From assembly GCF_014385065.1 (NCBI RefSeq), contig NZ_JACRTA010000001.1, forward strand, positions 868,001-932,000: a stretch of 64,000 bases of DNA, read 5' to 3'. The translations under genes were made by a program, and so were the position numbers. A model generated the notes under the pieces. That model saw nothing but the letters and a program-made list of their open reading frames with translations. It ran no database searches and had not been told where the DNA came from. The DNA comes from Lentihominibacter hominis (GTDB lineage Bacteria; Bacillota; Clostridia; Peptostreptococcales; Anaerovoracaceae). How positions within the stretch are numbered: the first letter of the stretch is position 1; each line of letters starts with the position of its first letter. Shown one piece after another: positions 62,593-64,000 of the stretch.

Positions 62593-64000
62593 ATGTTCAA
62601 TAAAGTTTTAGAATATGCGGGATCGTACAGAAACAGGACTATATTGTCCGGGATAGTTATACTTTTGGCTGTGTTGCTGCAGGTTCTGCCATTTTTATTT
62701 GTATACAGGATCATAAAGCCGTTGATAATGGGGGAGGCAATAAGCTTTGGATATATAACAGTATGTATTGCAGGTGTATGTATATGTCTTGTTTTACATG
62801 CTTTACTTTATGTGAAAGGGCTCTCTATGTCTCACGATGCTGCCTATAATATACTTATGCGTCTCAGAATCTATCTTCAGAGACGCTTGGAAAATTTGCC
62901 GATGGGCAGGATACAGGAAAAAGGAACTGGCAGTCTTAAGCGTATGTTTGTTGATGATGTCGATAGTATAGAGATGCTGTTAGCGCATGCTCTGCCGGAA
63001 GGTTTGGGCAATGTAGCTGTTCCTGTTATGGTATATATAAGCCTTTTTGCAGTAGATTGGAAGCTGGCTTTGCTGTCTATGGCGTCGCTTCCAATTGGTA
63101 TGGCGGCTATGTGCGTCATGTATGCTATAGGCAGCAAGGACATGAGTAATTATTACAAAGCCGGCAAAGTGATGAATAATACTATCATTGAATACATCAA
63201 TGGTATGGAAGTTGTAAAAGTTTTCAATAAGGATGGTGATTCATATAAGCGATATGAAAAAGATATAAAGAATTACAGAGATTTTACCTTAGGGTGGTAT
63301 AAGGCGTGCTGGCCGTGGATGGCTGTATATAATAGTGTACTCCCGTCTACGCTGATACTTACGCTGCCATTAGGCTCGTGGTTCGTACTCAGAGGATATT
63401 CAGCGCTTCCCGATCTTATTCTTGTAATGTGTCTTTCACTAAGCATAGGTATTCCTCTGTTGAAAGCGCTGAGTTTTATTCCTTCTCTGCCACAAATAAA
63501 TTATAAGATATCGGCACTGGAGAATCTGATGAATGAGGAACCGCTAAAGCAAACTGACAGGGATTTTAATGGGGATGGGCTGACTATAAGGTTCACTGAT
63601 GTGGCTTTTTCATATGAGAAGAAACTTGTGGCAGATCATATAAACATGGTTATAAAAGAAGGGCAGAAAGTTGCTCTTGTGGGAGAGTCAGGATCAGGTA
63701 AAAGCACGCTTGCCAAGCTGCTGGTTCATTATTATGATCCTGATCGGGGAGCTATAACTATAGGAGGGCAGGATCTTAGAAATATGAGCTTGGAAGCTCT
63801 CACTCAAATTATTTCATATGTAGATCAGGATCAGTATTTGTTTAATACATCTATTTTTGAAAATATAAAGATAGGATGCCCATCGGCATCTCGAGAGCAA
63901 GTTATTGAAGCTGCCGAGAAAGCGCAGTGTATGGAATTTATAGATAAGTTTCCTCAAGGGATAGACACTTTATCAGGAAGTGGAGGCAGGAAGCTTTCTG
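62593..64000 (+). CDS. ABC transporter, fused membrane and ATPase domains (cut by window end)
   Basis: The first 469 codons of an ABC half-transporter; the gene runs off the right edge. A six-segment membrane domain spans about residues 1-310. The ATPase follows with Walker A GESGSGKST near 362 and the Q-loop in SYVDQDQYLF near 412, and the sequence stops just inside the signature motif (GGRKLS). Type IV exporters of this kind work as dimers, often with a second gene immediately downstream, as in siderophore-related YbtP/YbtQ pairs. The ATG at 62593 follows AAGGAGA. It is preceded by an AraC regulator. Confidence 0.9.
   Translation, partial: MFNKVLEYAGSYRNRTILSGIVILLAVLLQVLPFLFVYRIIKPLIMGEAISFGYITVCIAGVCICLVLHALLYVKGLSMSHDAAYNILMRLRIYLQRRLENLPMGRIQEKGTGSLKRMFVDDVDSIEMLLAHALPEGLGNVAVPVMVYISLFAVDWKLALLSMASLPIGMAAMCVMYAIGSKDMSNYYKAGKVMNNTIIEYINGMEVVKVFNKDGDSYKRYEKDIKNYRDFTLGWYKACWPWMAVYNSVLPSTLILTLPLGSWFVLRGYSALPDLILVMCLSLSIGIPLLKALSFIPSLPQINYKISALENLMNEEPLKQTDRDFNGDGLTIRFTDVAFSYEKKLVADHINMVIKEGQKVALVGESGSGKSTLAKLLVHYYDPDRGAITIGGQDLRNMSLEALTQIISYVDQDQYLFNTSIFENIKIGCPSASREQVIEAAEKAQCMEFIDKFPQGIDTLSGSGGRKLS

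Overview
The window looks like chromosomal DNA from an anaerobic, low-GC Firmicute of class Clostridia. It carries a stand-alone 3-hydroxybutyryl-CoA dehydrogenase (butyrate-type fermentation), the [FeFe]-hydrogenase maturases HydE, HydG and HydF, and DUF1846, DUF1934, DUF1385 and UPF0251 proteins. A D-Ala-D-Ser vancomycin-resistance cluster is present in the gene order known from Clostridioides difficile. The species cannot be fixed from sequence alone.

Layout. 1-5.4 kb: start of an alanine-racemase-like gene, purA, purB, a drug/metabolite exporter, a small protein and a Gfo/Idh/MocA oxidoreductase, all on the minus strand. 5.57 kb: tRNA-Arg(CCT). 5.9-13.4 kb: a LysR regulator divergent from a five-gene catabolic operon (LctP-type permease, small membrane protein, amidohydrolase, M28 peptidase, APC permease) that probably takes up and breaks down a peptide-like or amidated compound. 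13.5-20.1 kb: a YjjG-type HAD phosphatase, then vanR-vanS-vanG-vanXY-vanT. 20.4-23.0 kb: a relic of an ABC ATPase and a large collagen-like protein with about 36 copies of a 36-bp repeat. 23.1-24.6 kb: DUF1048, PadR and DUF1847 genes. 24.7-32.6 kb: one aromatic-amino-acid operon, aroF-tyrA-aroB-aroA-aroC-pheA-aroE/aroK. It is preceded by a Phe/Tyr-rich leader peptide and an intrinsic terminator; no dehydroquinate dehydratase gene is present. 33-39 kb: UPF0251, HtrA, Hsp33, DUF1934, a 30-residue membrane peptide, DUF1846 and an AEC transporter. 39-42.4 kb: three HTH regulators, an ECF-like sigma factor with an internal duplication, its probable anti-sigma factor and a secreted protein. 42.7-47.6 kb: hbd, a short independent transcript, rho, DUF1385 and prmC. 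47.6-51.5 kb: a structured leader with terminator, then hydE-hydG-hydF. 51.5-52.7 kb: an arylamine N-acetyltransferase and rpmE. 53-61 kb: a small serine recombinase, three 30-bp recombinase-type sites around a promoter, and a 2370-residue surface adhesin. 61-64 kb: a small HTH protein, an AraC regulator and a truncated ABC exporter.

The most notable systems are four. (1) An apparent phase-variation module: recombinase, two direct sites and one inverted site all with core AG, and a promoter between them aimed at a giant vWA/pilin-domain adhesin. (2) A textbook ribosome-mediated attenuator on the aro operon, with a Tyr/Phe run, an antiterminator segment and a terminator all visible. (3) A terminator-bearing structured leader immediately before hydE that I cannot match to a known class. 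(4) A terminator-like hairpin inside the van cluster between vanS and the ligase gene.
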